Source of the DNA: Rhododendron vialii
Lineage: Eukaryota > Streptophyta > Magnoliopsida > Ericales > Ericaceae
Length of the DNA stretch: 64,000 bases
Direction: 5' to 3'
NCBI RefSeq assembly: GCF_030253575.1
Contig: NC_080560.1
Location: forward strand, 44,118,001 to 44,182,000
In this document: positions 36,801-46,310 of the stretch, one piece after another
Layout of the letters: each line of letters starts with the position of its first letter
How positions within the stretch are numbered: the stretch's first letter is position 1
Notes under the pieces: generated by a model
Told to the model about the DNA's origin: nothing
Seen by the model: the letters and a program-made list of their open reading frames with translations, nothing else
Database searches by the model: none
Program-made: the position numbers and the translations under genes

Positions 36801-39800
36801 AACTACCTGGATGAGCCTTGAAACATGGACGCATTAGACCTTCACCTGTCACCACTTCATACATCGGGTGTGACATTTGGAAGAATTCTGGCTTCCTTGC
36901 TGAGACTATAACCTACCAAGAACAAGAACTCAGGAGATACTAATAGATCCTTTGTGGCTTGCAAAAACCAACATATTTAAGACAGCTGAGACTCAAACAT
37001 TCACGGGTTTAAGATTTAAAAAGCTACATATTGAAAGGATTCCATCCTCTTATCTCATAAGGAAGAGAACTGCCCCCTAAAATTTTATGTACACGACATA
37101 GTAGAAATGAGATATTTCTCACATGTTTCCAAGGATGAGGAGACTCTTAATCCAAGATCGCCAAATTTTGTTTTGGTATGAGAGGCAAAGACATTTGATT
37201 CAAATTCAAAAGAAGGAACACCCAACAGAGATAATACAAAGGTCCAACCCACCACATACTTGAACAGGAGTAGATAAAGCGAGAAATTCACGGAAGGCAT
37301 AATGTGGAGTATACTAACCATATCAAATAGATCTCGCCAGCCCATCTCATTGGGAAGAAACCTATTAAACGAATGTTGCATCATTTTGTCTGTGTAGTGG
37401 TAATCTGAGTTGGTAATGAGCAAGAGTCTTTTACCAGCCTGATGCAACAGAATTCCCAAGCAAACACCGAATAATTGAACATCATTGACTGCTTAGCTAG
37501 AAAGGATGCTCAAATGATTTCATTTGTTGCAAACAGTTAACAAAAACTAAAATTACCTCCTTCTGATCCAAAAGTGCTAATGGTAACTCTGGATCAGGCT
37601 CTACAAACAGTTCAGGCTTGGACATTATCTCATTCTGTAGAGATGCAACTAATTTGTTCGTAATTGTAACACACAGCACAAACTTAAGTAACCACAAAAA
37701 AAAAAAAAAGTCTACCTTAAGCTGACCTTCTACATGTGCTCTGAAGAGGGCTTTTCCAACCGCCTGAAACCAGTGGCAGGAGTTTATTATGAAAGGATAT
37801 ATGTATAATGTTGCCATTCCAAATATAACTCATTAAGATGGATTGCCTTGTAAAGCCCTTTATAATCAAGCGGACCAAGATCTGGATTGATAGCTCCTTC
37901 ATCCAATCTGTCAACCATCTGAAGGCAAACAAATGCTCAATGGATGTAGTACCGACTGTTTTACCAACGTCTCAGACCAAAAAACTCATACTGGTAGAAA
38001 CGTAGAAGCAAAAAGAAGATTGTATAGCATTCGATGTTAAACTGGTAAAAGAGGAAGCCCAATATTCATGCGCAAGTCTGTACATGTGCAATAATGACAA
38101 AAGGGTTTGAGTCAGAGTGTATCTGCTTTATGTGCTCAAGGTGTTGACAATCAAACAATACACGTCATGCAACTGACATAACCTATGTTTAACACTTGTC
38201 ATTCAACTGATAGACCAAGCAAAAACACTAGTCAATGCAAAAGTGAAGACAATTTTAAATTTTTTGTGTCAAACACTGACACAAATATTAATGATGGTCT
38301 AGTAGCATTTCAGCTGTTCCTAGCAACCAAAGCACACACACACTTGCCCAAAGAGAGAGAGAGAGAGAGAGAGAGAGTTATGTAGCTCAGTTCATAGACA
38401 AAAGTAAGTAAATACCTGCATATAAGCCACTGCTTCTGAAACGGAGAACAGTGTATTAAGAAACTCCCACCGATTCTCCTTCCGCAGATCCACCAGTTCC
38501 CTCCCATACATCTCACTTTCATGCGTAGGAAGTAACATGCACCATGAAAATATTACCACGGGTGCCACAAAATTCCAAATGTTCAGAAAATGAAGGTTAC
38601 ACATACTGTGATATACCTTACCGTTGGGGCAATCTATGACAACAAAGCATCATCTGTGATACACATGCCAGGACACACAACAACAACAGAACCCATGTAG
38701 TCCCCAATCATTGGTGGTATGGGCGGGGGAGGATTGGAGACAGACCTAACCTTTGGCAATATGCACAAAGGGGCTGCTCTCAAAATACCACTGAAACAGT
38801 GGCCCCCCTATACCTGTTTTGCTGCTGAACCATGCCCCCAAATCAAAGCTGAATGACATCAGAGAGGGCAGGCCTAGAGACCCAAATCAGTTTATGTGCA
38901 CATTACCAGGCTTCCTTCATTGAATCATTGATAGTCCAGAGCATCGGTATGCACAAAATACACATGCCAGGAGATGTAAATTATTTAACAATCACCTCAA
39001 ACAAACGCTACATGGACTTTTTTTTCATGAGATTTAACAAAATCATATGAATGGACAAATGGAGTAGATTGCATGTCCACCAAAATCAATAATGTTTTGT
39101 CAATGCCCCCATTAGGTATCTCCGGTTGCCTCGCACCACATATCAAAGAAGATATAAGATTCAAAAGATACCTCACAGCTCGATTAGATAGCATTCTTGT
39201 GCCATGCATAGCCCTCTTCACATATCCAAATCGATCTGCCTTAACCAAGTTGCCTTTCTCTTTATCTATAACAAGGCCTCTGATTACCTACCAAATGAAT
39301 GGAGCAGTGAGACCCTCGAAAACAACTAAGAACTATTCAATTTCACAAAATTCACAAAGCTATCGACCCAGATAGAGACATCACCAAGTCTGGGTCAAAA
39401 GCAAGTCCACCAACAGGAAAACCCATGCTTTTCAGATTATCCATGCAATAGTCATAAGCACGTCCTTCCCACGCCTACAGGATAGTATAACCGTGTCATG
39501 CATGGAGCTCCAACGAGAGTAACAAATCACATTTGTAGCAGCTTATGAAGTACTACATCAGTAGTAGCAGTAAAACTACACAAGCATGACAATAAAAAAT
39601 TTCCCTCAAGCTAAGGTGCTTGATAGTATCATGCAAATCTAATACACCATATGGAACCCTTTATGTGCATAGCGTATTTTCCATAGAATTTTGTGCATAA
39701 CCAGAGTTATCAAAGAATAGAACCCAATGTGAACTGACAGATAGAGAGTCCTGTTGCCAGCTTTGCTAAGCTCCTCCCTCAGTATCAGTGGCATGGGACT

Positions 39801-40993
39801 TAGTAAATGCTTAGATATCTGATAACTACATCAAACGGATTACTACACAAGAGGAGAATGGAGTGTCAAATTGATAGCTTCCATTGCTGAAGGCATGAAG
39901 CGATGGAATAAAGACATCAACGACCGTTGTACTTAATGCCTATAGAATAGTAGACATGATGATTACCATCACATTGTAATGCATCAAGGTGTAGTCCATG
40001 TCGTATCCAATCGCACTAATTGACCGGAAATTCAATGTCCGGCTACAAAATATGCCACGAGGAGAATTCCTAGAAGAAAATGGACTCTGCACAACGATAA
40101 TAATGTTAGCACATGTAGAAAAGAAACAACTCTAATGACATGGGAATGAGAAGGCTGGCCATTAAAAGAAAAAGTGATTTCAATAGATCCAAATACGAGA
40201 TGAATAGAACTATTTAGGCATCGATAAACTGCATAGGAAAAATGACTGCAGTGAGGATGAGAGAAAATATATGCATTAAAGTCTGGTGCAAAGCTCTCTA
40301 GTATATGCTGAAGACTCTTATGATTGCAATGAAACCACGTCGATAAATAGAAGGGGTTGATATTATTGCACCGATATCCCCAAGTCGTTGAGCAAGTCCT
40401 CTGCTTCTTGAGCTTCCATCCTGGCCACCTCCTCAATTGGACCGTCTAAGCTTGCTTGACCATCAATTCCTAAGGTTGAAAAAGAGGGACATAACCAAGA
40501 AAACAGAGTAGACCACATTACCCAGTGGTGTTACTTCTTGTTAGGGGCAAAATAAGCAAAATTTAAGGAACATATAGAAGTAAAGGTAATCAATTGTTAC
40601 CAGAAGCAAAGAAGTGCTTCCCAATTTTCAGATGAGCAAAATAAACCAAAGATGGATTCCCAAGCAGATAATAAATCCCAAACACAAGCCCATTAAACAT
40701 CACTGTAATTGACTAAACAGGGAGGGAGGGAGAGAGAAAGAACCGGAATTGAGACACAAGTCGCCTTTAGTGCTCTGACCGAGATAATCAACGTCGTGTT
40801 TAGAGGAGGAAGTAACTGAGAAGACATCCCCTCCGGCTACGGATGAGCATCGGGGGATCATCTTCAGCGGATGACTGATCATAGGAGGAGTATTATTCTT
40901 CATTTTTAGTATGTTGTTGGTGTTATGAGGAGGAATGAGGAGGTTGGGTCTCAGAAGTATAGGGTTCCTGGTACAGGTTGAGGAGGCCGCCAT
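15830..40993 (-). CDS. Plastid-type HAD-IG family 5'-nucleotidase, 17 exons
   Basis: Exons, minus strand: 40993-40744, 40469-40372, 40086-39967, 39474-39385, 39287-39172, 38515-38416, 37918-37847, 37763-37716, 37634-37557, 37438-37319, 36912-36807, 35493-35330, 34977-34843, 18385-18255, 17163-17101, 16961-16883, 15886-15830. They total 1,827 nt, 608 aa, with all phases agreeing. Residues 1 to about 60 are Ser/Pro/Asn-rich, like a plastid transit peptide. HAD motifs: I, DMDYT (D145, D147); [11 protein letters not shown] (S335); III, SARKPEF (K371); [10 protein letters not shown] (D427, D432). The family resembles the IMP/GMP-preferring 5'-nucleotidases, which dephosphorylate nucleoside monophosphates. 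The tail ends with [15 protein letters not shown], the least conserved exon. Intron 7 has a GC donor. Intron 13 is 16,457 bp and full of transposons, yet its splice sites are strong (CAG/GTAAGT). Substrate is inferred. Confidence 0.92.
15950..15993. repeat. Poly-C/poly-A homopolymer tract
   Basis: A long C run with one or two A interruptions is followed by an A run. It lies in the last intron of the nucleotidase gene and is prone to sequencing length errors. Confidence 0.8.
17309..17548. mobile_element. Stowaway MITE in intron 14 flank of the nucleotidase gene
   Basis: The left end CTCTCTCCACCCCAAATTG pairs with a right end that reads CTCCCTCTGTCGCAAATTG on the other strand. TA flanks at 17307-17308 and 17549-17550. 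It lies in the intron between the exons at 18255 and 17163. Confidence 0.85.
18771..23431 (+). mobile_element. Ty1/copia LTR retrotransposon, young but defective
   Basis: The two 141-bp LTRs (18771-18911, 23291-23431) begin TGTTAG and end AACAACA, and differ at two positions by eye. The target duplication AAAAC is at 18766-18770 and 23432-23436. The primer site TGGTATCAAAGC directly follows LTR1, and a GAGGGGGAG polypurine tract directly precedes LTR2. It lies in intron 13 of the nucleotidase gene, antisense to it. The near-identical LTRs point to recent insertion. Its gag-pol is broken, so it must have moved with help or decayed since. Confidence 0.95.
19617..23283 (+). pseudogene. copia gag-pol polyprotein, interrupted
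   Basis: One continuous frame runs from the ATG at 19617, broken by in-frame TAG (20700-20702) and TGA (21498-21500). Order: gag with an Arg/Gly-rich tail and a CCHC knuckle ([14 protein letters not shown]); aspartic protease ([13 protein letters not shown]); GAG-pre-integrase zinc site (CRLGHPS...CEVC); integrase ([15 protein letters not shown]); reverse transcriptase ([23 protein letters not shown]). At about 23085 the sequence jumps, with a frameshift, from the end of the RT domain to the last stretch of RNase H ([26 protein letters not shown]), so about 250 residues are missing. The third integrase catalytic residue, normally Glu in the QQNGVAERK-type motif, reads Lys. Confidence 0.9.
23437..24283. 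other. Intron 13 sequence without a clear element
   Basis: Apart from the TRIM remnant at the left end, no transposon ends or coding homology were recognised. Confidence 0.4.
24284..24655 (-). mobile_element. TRIM (terminal-repeat retrotransposon in miniature)
   Basis: Read on the minus strand, the 5' LTR (24655-24555) and 3' LTR (24392-24284) both begin TGTTAGAG and end GATGCTTTAACA. The primer site TGGTATTTGACC follows the 5' LTR. A perfect AAGAC duplication flanks the element (24279-24283, 24656-24660). It is only 372 bp long with a non-coding internal region. Related copies lie at 18515, 54834 and 58583. Confidence 0.9.
25085..25285. repeat. 76-bp tandem repeat, about 2.5 copies
   Basis: Units start with ACGCA at 25085, 25161 and 25237. 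They share CACGAAGAGTGCCT and GGGCGTCC(A/G)AAGAACAAT. The third copy is shortened. The repeat lies in the nucleotidase intron 13, and the open frames across it are a repeat artefact. Confidence 0.85.
25361..25747. mobile_element. MITE with GGGTATGTTTGGTT termini
   Basis: The left end GGGTATGTTTGGTTCGATGG matches the inverted right end with one mismatch over 23 bp. The interior is rich in GGAATG/CATTCC words in both orientations. The flanks TTA and GTA would be a Harbinger-type 3-bp duplication with one mismatch, so the superfamily is tentative. Confidence 0.8.
26531..28330 (+). pseudogene. LINE ORF1 (DUF4283 and zinc knuckle), broken
   Basis: After a start at 26531, the frame reaches [16 protein letters not shown], typical of DUF4283, and is stopped at 27259. 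Similarity continues in shifted frames: [12 protein letters not shown], the GPWHFGGK and [17 protein letters not shown] blocks, then the CX2CX4HX4C knuckle [14 protein letters not shown] near 27690. A Gly tract (G run at 28288-28313) marks the end. The protein binds LINE RNA in related elements. This copy is not functional. Confidence 0.85.
30838..31507 (+). mobile_element. Solo LTR (670 bp) nested in the LINE
   Basis: It starts TGCAGCAGGCC and ends GAGCCCCACA, flanked by CAAAG at 30833-30837 and 31508-31512. Removing it with one CAAAG rejoins the LINE reading frame as [22 protein letters not shown] box (CCCTATAAATATCCC, about 31298) gives plus orientation. A GC-rich 5' half with CCGAGGGTCC repeats contrasts with its surroundings. 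Confidence 0.93.
32367..34016. mobile_element. Solo LTR (about 1.65 kb) nested in the LINE
   Basis: It starts TGTGGGCTACC and ends CTCGAGGGCA, flanked by GGGGA at 32362-32366 and 34017-34021. LINE homology stops at the left edge (WTVQNRRG) and resumes at the right edge ([11 protein letters not shown]). Inside are repeated CCGAGCGCTC words (32745, 33070, 33710, 33735). A TATAAATA word on the minus strand near 33520 suggests minus orientation, but this is weak. Confidence 0.8.
34400..34842. other. 5' end of nucleotidase intron 13
   Basis: Unique-looking intron sequence between the LINE and the exon ending at 34843. No further features were seen. Confidence 0.5.
36025..36280 (-). repeat. TRIM-like remnant with duplicated LTR end
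   Basis: TGTTACACGGTCTTGGGTAG and the following bases occur at 36025 and again at 36243. Next to the second copy, read on the minus strand, is CGGTATTAGAGC, a near match to the initiator-Met primer site. This suggests a small minus-strand LTR element with a truncated 5' LTR. It lies in intron 11 of the nucleotidase gene. Confidence 0.55.
38352..38378. repeat. (GA)n microsatellite
   Basis: Short run of GA dinucleotides in intron 6 of the nucleotidase gene. Confidence 0.85.
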
Positions 40994-42258
40994 TCTTTCA
41001 GTCTATTACTACTGGAGTAATTAACAACAAAAACAAACAATATGGACAGGACGGCGGTTAGGTGCCTCTCTCTGTCTCTCTTACTCACTCCCGCAGTAAG
41101 CAAGCACTAGTAAAGATATACTCCATTCCGAATCCTGCATGAATATAAGAGAACCACCCACCCGCACCGGAACCCAAACTTCAGGCTCGGAATAAAAGTG
41201 GACTAACAACGCCAACGACGAATACGACTACTCTCTGGTCTGGTCGACTTTTTTTTTAGGACTTAGGTGCGTGCGTGCGTTGTCTCCTTCCTTCCCTCCC
41301 TCTCCCAGTCTCCCTCCTTCCGTTGGGCAAAACATCTTTCCTTTTTCCGGTCTCAGGGAGATACAACGTGATTCCAAATGCAATTAAGGTCCGAACTTTT
41401 TGAAAAAAATAAACAACTTATTTTATATTTTTAAATTTAAAAATAATATAAATTAAAAATAATAAATAAATCTTGATAGAAAAATTATTTACGTAAACAT
41501 ATTATTTTTGAAGTTGAAATTACCTTTTTAAAAAATAAATACTTATTATGAGCCGCGGAACGGAACCTTATTGGCCTGGTTGAACCCCACCAGACAACAG
41601 GGAAAAGAGAGGAAAAAAAAAGACTGAAGTGGCTGTGTGCTTCCATGTCAGGGTTAAACTTTAGCCCACACCCGCTAATTATGGTGGCCTAGAGCATTTA
41701 CAATGTAATAATCAAAATCAAAAGTTTATTAAAGTTAGAAATTACGTAAGTTTCACCATAAATTGACTCATTGTTAGCAAAAAATTGTATTGATTCTGTG
41801 AGCCTTACACACATTACCTTTCACTAATCACACGAAAGGTAATGTTCACATTCTTGAATGGAGAATGAACAAAGTTATTCTTGTTTAAATGGGTTCAGAT
41901 TCTCTCCCCGTAAATTCTCCCTCAACATCTTGCGGAGGTTTCAATGTGGGGGTTCCCGGTAGGCAATAAATTAAAGATCACTTGTTGTTAAAAAATGTCA
42001 AGTTGTTTTCACTAACCAATAAGTTGTTAAAAAAGTAAGTTGTTTCCACTAACTAATAAGTTGTTGAAAATTTTAAGTTTAGAGAGAGAGTGTGTGTTGT
42101 TGAAAAATGTCAAATTATTTCAACTAACTAATAAATTGTGGATGTAATGCAAAACTTGTTGCTTTTAGTGTAGAAGACAACAAGCTAAAATGACATAACT
42201 TTTGCTTGAAATTGGCAGTGGAACCATGCCTTGTGTACGTGACAACGCATAAATAAAG
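40994..42258. other. Upstream region of the nucleotidase gene
   Basis: Contains the probable promoter and 5' UTR of the minus-strand nucleotidase (CT/GA-rich at about 41060-41340), then AT-rich sequence. No gene or clear element was found. TAAGTTGTTxxxAA words repeat between 41980 and 42130. Confidence 0.45.
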
Positions 42259-42436
42259 GGCCGAGTTATTTGCAACCACAGATTTTTTATACGTAGCCTG
42301 TTCTAAAATTAATCACTTTTGGACAAAAATACCCTAAAAAAATGGACAAAAATACCCCCAATGAAATAACGTCGTTTTAGGTCATCTTCCTCTCCACTTT
42401 TCTTCCCCAACCCACCTCCCACCTACAAGTCTTTTT

Positions 42437-43320
42437 GTGTTTTTTTTGATCCGCACCTCCCACCTACCAATACCCCCACCTCACCCATCCCCTCTCCTAC
42501 TCCCCACCGCTACCGCTGCCGCCGCCGCCATTACATCCGCCACCTCAGCAACTGACATCACAAATACCTCCAACACCTTTGTAGATGTTGATAATTATTC
42601 TAAGAGAGCTGCTACACACACAGCAGTCTGTGCACAGATTGTGCACAGATTTTTTTGTGGGGCCCACCACGGGTCCCACACAAATCATCCGAGCCGTTCA
42701 TTAAATGTAAAACAGTTTTTCAAAGGTCCCCGTAAAAAATAGGCTCAATCCAATACCTATAGGTGCTTCATCCAACCATCTAACTTTTCATTCAGATTTC
42801 CGGTTAATGAAAAGTTATGTGGTTGGATCGAGCACTTATAGGTATCGGATTGAGCTTATTTTTTATGGGGTCCCTTGAAAAGGTGTTTTACATTTAATTA
42901 ACGGCTCGGATGATTCGTGTGGGATCCGTGGTGGGCCCCACAATAAAATCTGTGCACAATCTGTGCACAAAGTGTCTGTGTGTGTAGACTTTCTGTTATT
43001 CTAATGAGAATGGTCACGATAATAATATCAAACTTGTCTCGTCCAATTCCACAATCCTCATCCGCCAATTTTTCGTCGATGCGGTCGGGATCCTCTCCGT
43101 GTGGGCAAAGCAAGAAGCCTCCAGAGGCTTCGAGATCCAAATTGAAAACCGCGCCTCCACCGACTCCGTCATTAGCCATCGGTTTTCGTACAAAACTCGC
43201 ATTTTTTCGCCGACGAACCCAGTCCCATCACGGATTAGCAAAATGTGTTTTGAAAAAAAAATAAAATTACATGACGCATCTTCAAGATGCATTGCAAAGG
43301 GTTTAGATATTAGAATCTGA
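42437..43320 (+). pseudogene. Possible captured gene fragment, split by a MITE
   Basis: A Pro/Ala-rich frame from 42437 reaches DVDNYS at 42602. If 42603-43003 (the MITE plus one duplicated TTATTCTA) is removed, the frame continues without a stop to 43320, about 160 codons in all. The restored middle reads NSTILIRQFFVDAVGILSVW. I do not recognise the protein. The overlapping minus-strand frame is also open in places, so which strand was coding, if any, is unsure. It is broken in its present state. Confidence 0.35.
42603..42995. mobile_element. Snap-back MITE nested in the Mutator-like element
   Basis: Its halves are inverted copies: CTGTGCACAGATTGTGCACA on the left pairs with TGTGCACAATCTGTGCACA on the right, and GGGGCCCACC pairs with GGTGGGCCCC. 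It is flanked by TTATTCTA at 42595-42602 and 42996-43003. The element at 50852-51232 is a relative with the same arms. Confidence 0.88.
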
Positions 43321-43641
43321 ATTTTATGAAAATTTTTGAAAGTTAATTTTTTATTTTTGTAGCGATTTTCGGGATTGAATTTCCAATTAGTGTTCATCGT
43401 TTTTTTTAGCAAGTAGAGTGTGTTGTTGGTGATGATGGTGACCGGTGGTAATTGGAGTTGAGGGGCGGTGATGGCAGTGACGGTTTTGGGATTGGAAAAT
43501 TTGAAAACGGGGTTTGGAGAGAGAGTGGGAGGAGGAGGCCGAGTTTTTGCAAGAATGGTGATGGCGGTGATGATTGTGGTGGTGGCGGTACTGGTGATAG
43601 AGGTGGGGGTGGTGGGGGTGGTGTTGGGTAGAACAAGAGAA

Positions 43642-43645
<4 letters not shown>

Positions 43646-43726
<81 letters not shown>
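43646..43726. repeat. (GA)n microsatellite, about 80 bp
   Basis: Uninterrupted GA dinucleotides. The Glu/Arg run of the open frame crossing this tract is an artefact of the repeat. Confidence 0.95.
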
Positions 43727-43729
<3 letters not shown>

Positions 43730-44377
43730 TATTTTGGGAAGTTTATGGATATTTAGGTTGTATATAGAAAATTGTTACTTATAAGATTTGGGGGTTAGGT
43801 TTAGAAAAAGTTACGTATAAAAAATTTGTGGTTGCAAATAGCTCGGCCTAAATGAAAGACTCCAACGGCTCACAAGATGCCACTGGACCAAATTATATCA
43901 CGGAAAGTGACGTCGTTTTACTATGGGGCTCTAACGGCGCCATATGTAAGAATACTGTACCGAAATTGGTATCTACATAATAAGGGAGAATGGTTTTTGA
44001 ATCTTATCTCCCGATAAATCCTAACCATTGATTTGCTCCATAAATCCTATGGGTCGCTCGCTCGCGCTCTCTCTCTCTCTCTCAAACAATATTAATTGCA
44101 CAATTGCCACATATTAGATCTCATGTTGCGCACGGGCAAACCCTAGTTTCTTAATGTTTTCCATATGGTAGATGTTAGGGGCACATCAATTTGTCACATC
44201 TCAACCGTACCCCTCTCACATATATGTGGGTTCCTAACATTTATTGTGGAATTTTCATACATGCATATGAGAGAGATATGGTTGAAGTATGACACATTAA
44301 CGTGTCTCTAGCATTTCTCTTTCCGTATCCTAATCAAGAGCCGTGGTGTCATTTTTTTTTTTTAATCAAAATAAAGC

Positions 44378-44738
44378 TATGGGTGGTACATACAATGTAC
44401 ATATGGATTTTGTAGTGCTCATTTCGAGTTCCACAAAGATGATTCGAACTGTTCATTATTTTTAAAACATTTTTTTATGGAACTATATAAAAAATCAGTT
44501 CAACCTGATATCGGTAAGGTTTTTTTTTTTCTCTAAATTTGTGGGGTGAAACTACTTAACTGCTCAGTTTCGCCCTTACAAATTCAAAAAAAAAATATTA
44601 ACGATATCGGGTTAAACTGATTTTTTATAGGGTTTCATAAAAAAATATTTTAAAGATAACAGACGATTCGAATCATATTTGTAGGATCCGAGCTGTGTCC
44701 CACAAAACCCATATGTACATGATATGTACACGGTGTGA
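44378..44738. mobile_element. Snap-back MITE
   Basis: The left arm (GGTACATACAATGTACATAT) pairs with the right arm (ATATGTACATGATATGTAC). Inner blocks AAAAAATCAGTTCAACCTGATATCG and their complement around 44600-44640 also pair. It is non-coding. The arms share the AATCAGTTCAA word with the element at 50852, so the two may be distant relatives. Confidence 0.75.
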
Positions 44739-44854
44739 TTATTTGTCTGTATAATCACTGAATTTTTTTTCTCTGTGGTTGGCAAAAAATAATATCAATT
44801 AGACAAATTTATATATACACAAAGAAAAAGTAATCTGTACAAGGTATTCCCCTA

Positions 44855-45325
44855 ATTTTTTTTTGGAGAAAACATTCTTTCCGGAGCTGGAGAAAAATGG
44901 GGGGTTTTCTGCCACCCCGTGGGTTTTTATCGTGATTTTTTTGGGGTAATCCGAACCGTTCATCATATAGGGCCCGCAAAATAATATATTCATGTGAAAA
45001 ATCAGCTTGTCTGAATATCGATAGGTATGTCAAAAGTTGAGTTTAAGACAAAAGAATGAACGACCGTAGACAGTTTAACTTAAAAAACAATTGACAGATC
45101 CTTGCCGTCCATATTTTCGTTTGAAACTCAACTTTTGACACACCTATCAATGTCCGGACAAATTGATTTTTTGAGTAAATATATTATTTTGCGGGCCCTA
45201 CAAGATGCAAGGTTTAAATTACCCAAAAAAACGTGCGGTGGGGGCCCACACTGGGGGTGGCGAAAAACCCCCATTGTCCGCCGACGCCGAACAGAATCCA
45301 TTCTCATTTTCTTGTCCCCACTCAA
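44855..45325. mobile_element. Snap-back MITE or foldback element
   Basis: Arms around 44900-45060 pair with 45110-45280: AAAAGTTGAGTTT against AAACTCAACTTTT, GGGCCCGCAAAATAATATAT against its complement, and AATGGGGGGTTTT against AAAACCCCCATT. The exact ends are uncertain. Confidence 0.65.
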
Positions 45326-45519
45326 AAGATAATGGGCATTTTAGTTGACGTATGTGAGAAGAATAACATGTTTAAAAATTCGTGAAAAGACGGGCTTTTG
45401 TACGTTTCGTCCATTTCTTCTGCGAAAATGCAGCCCTAATTTGGTTCCGCCGTGAAGGAAACGTAGCAGGAGTTGAATATCCAATTAAGTGAGTGGCAAT
45501 ATTATAGTTGTATATATTA

Positions 45520-45792
45520 CTCCCTCCGTCAATTTTTAATTGTTCAATTTCGTAACTCCAACTTATTAAGAAGATATCATCATTATACTTTTTATATCAA
45601 ATTTTACCTCCATCTTCCATAACTATCCTATATGGAAACATCACTATTATATTTTTATCCATTAACTTTTCAAAAACAAATTTACTTTTATGGGCAAAGT
45701 AGAAGAAGTACCTATTTTTTTCACTTACATAAACACTTATTAAAGTACATTTTGAAATGAAATACTGAATTTTAATAAAGAGATTAAGAGAG
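45520..45792. mobile_element. Stowaway MITE upstream of DGAT3
   Basis: The left end CTCCCTCCGTCAATTTTTAA pairs loosely with a right end that reads CTCTCTTAATCTCTTTATTA on the other strand. TA flanks at 45518-45519 and 45793-45794. It lies about 520 bp upstream of the DGAT3 start codon. Confidence 0.75.
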
Positions 45793-45794
45793 TA

Positions 45795-46310
45795 CTGTAT
45801 ATTCCTCAATCCGAAAGCTAGCCAGCCAGCGGAGGCTTTACTTTGAAGAACAAAAGGGCTACATACGTTGGTGGATCGTACAGTTGGCAGTAAACGTGGC
45901 ACCAGCATGTTATCAATCATAGTCGTTAACATTCCCATAAAAAACTCGAACGATGAAGATAGACCAAATAAGTATGTCCGGTGTGGGGAAGAGCGTGGGA
46001 AACCCGCAACGATCGCGCGCCACTTCCACGTCGGATTTACACCAATCAAACGAACCCACGTCAGGGAAGCAGTTAATTATCCGAGTCCTTCCCTCCCTCC
46101 AAAGAACACCTCGTGATCCAACAATTTTGACAATCAATCCATCCATCCTTTTGTAATTGAGAAATTTCGGGAGGATCGCTTTGTCTAGGCTCCTCCTGCG
46201 ACCCCAATTGCAATTGTTTGGAACCCTCTCTTCTCTTCTCTTGGATTCCAAAAGGAAGGGATAGCTTAATAGATTTCTTTCAAAAGGTAGTAGTAGCTAG
46301 TGGGTAGGAT
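45795..46310 (+). promoter_or_regulatory. DGAT3 proximal upstream region
   Basis: This 516-bp region between a Stowaway MITE and the DGAT3 ATG must hold the core promoter and 5' UTR. CT-rich sequence (TCTCTTCTCTTCTCTTGG) at about 46230 looks like a leader. No clear TATA box was chosen. Overlapping short frames here have no family features. Confidence 0.35.

Larger units (their letters stand above)
42259..43848. mobile_element. Mutator-like (Pack-MULE-like) element with 37-bp TIRs
   Basis: The left terminus starts GGCCGAGTTATTTGCAACCA and continues to ATACGTA at 42295. The right terminus (43812-43848) is its inverted copy with two mismatches over 37 bp. The flanks TAAATAAAG (42250-42258) and TAAATGAAA (43849-43857) agree at 7 of 9 positions, the duplication length of Mutator elements. 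The interior has no transposase. It has GC-rich, coding-like sequence (42430-42600 and 43004-43260), a nested MITE (42603-42995) and a long GA tract (43646-43726). A Mutator-like element carrying foreign coding-like DNA fits a Pack-MULE. The source gene was not identified. Confidence 0.75.

Noticed and set aside
43014..43412. Minus-strand 132-codon frame
   Set aside because: It overlaps the plus-strand frame that becomes continuous on removing the MITE and has no recognised domain. It may be a shadow, though the coding strand of the fragment is not settled.
43468..43767. 99-codon frame ending in a Glu/Arg run
   Set aside because: The run is translated from a GA microsatellite. The rest is Val/Gly-rich low complexity inside a transposon.
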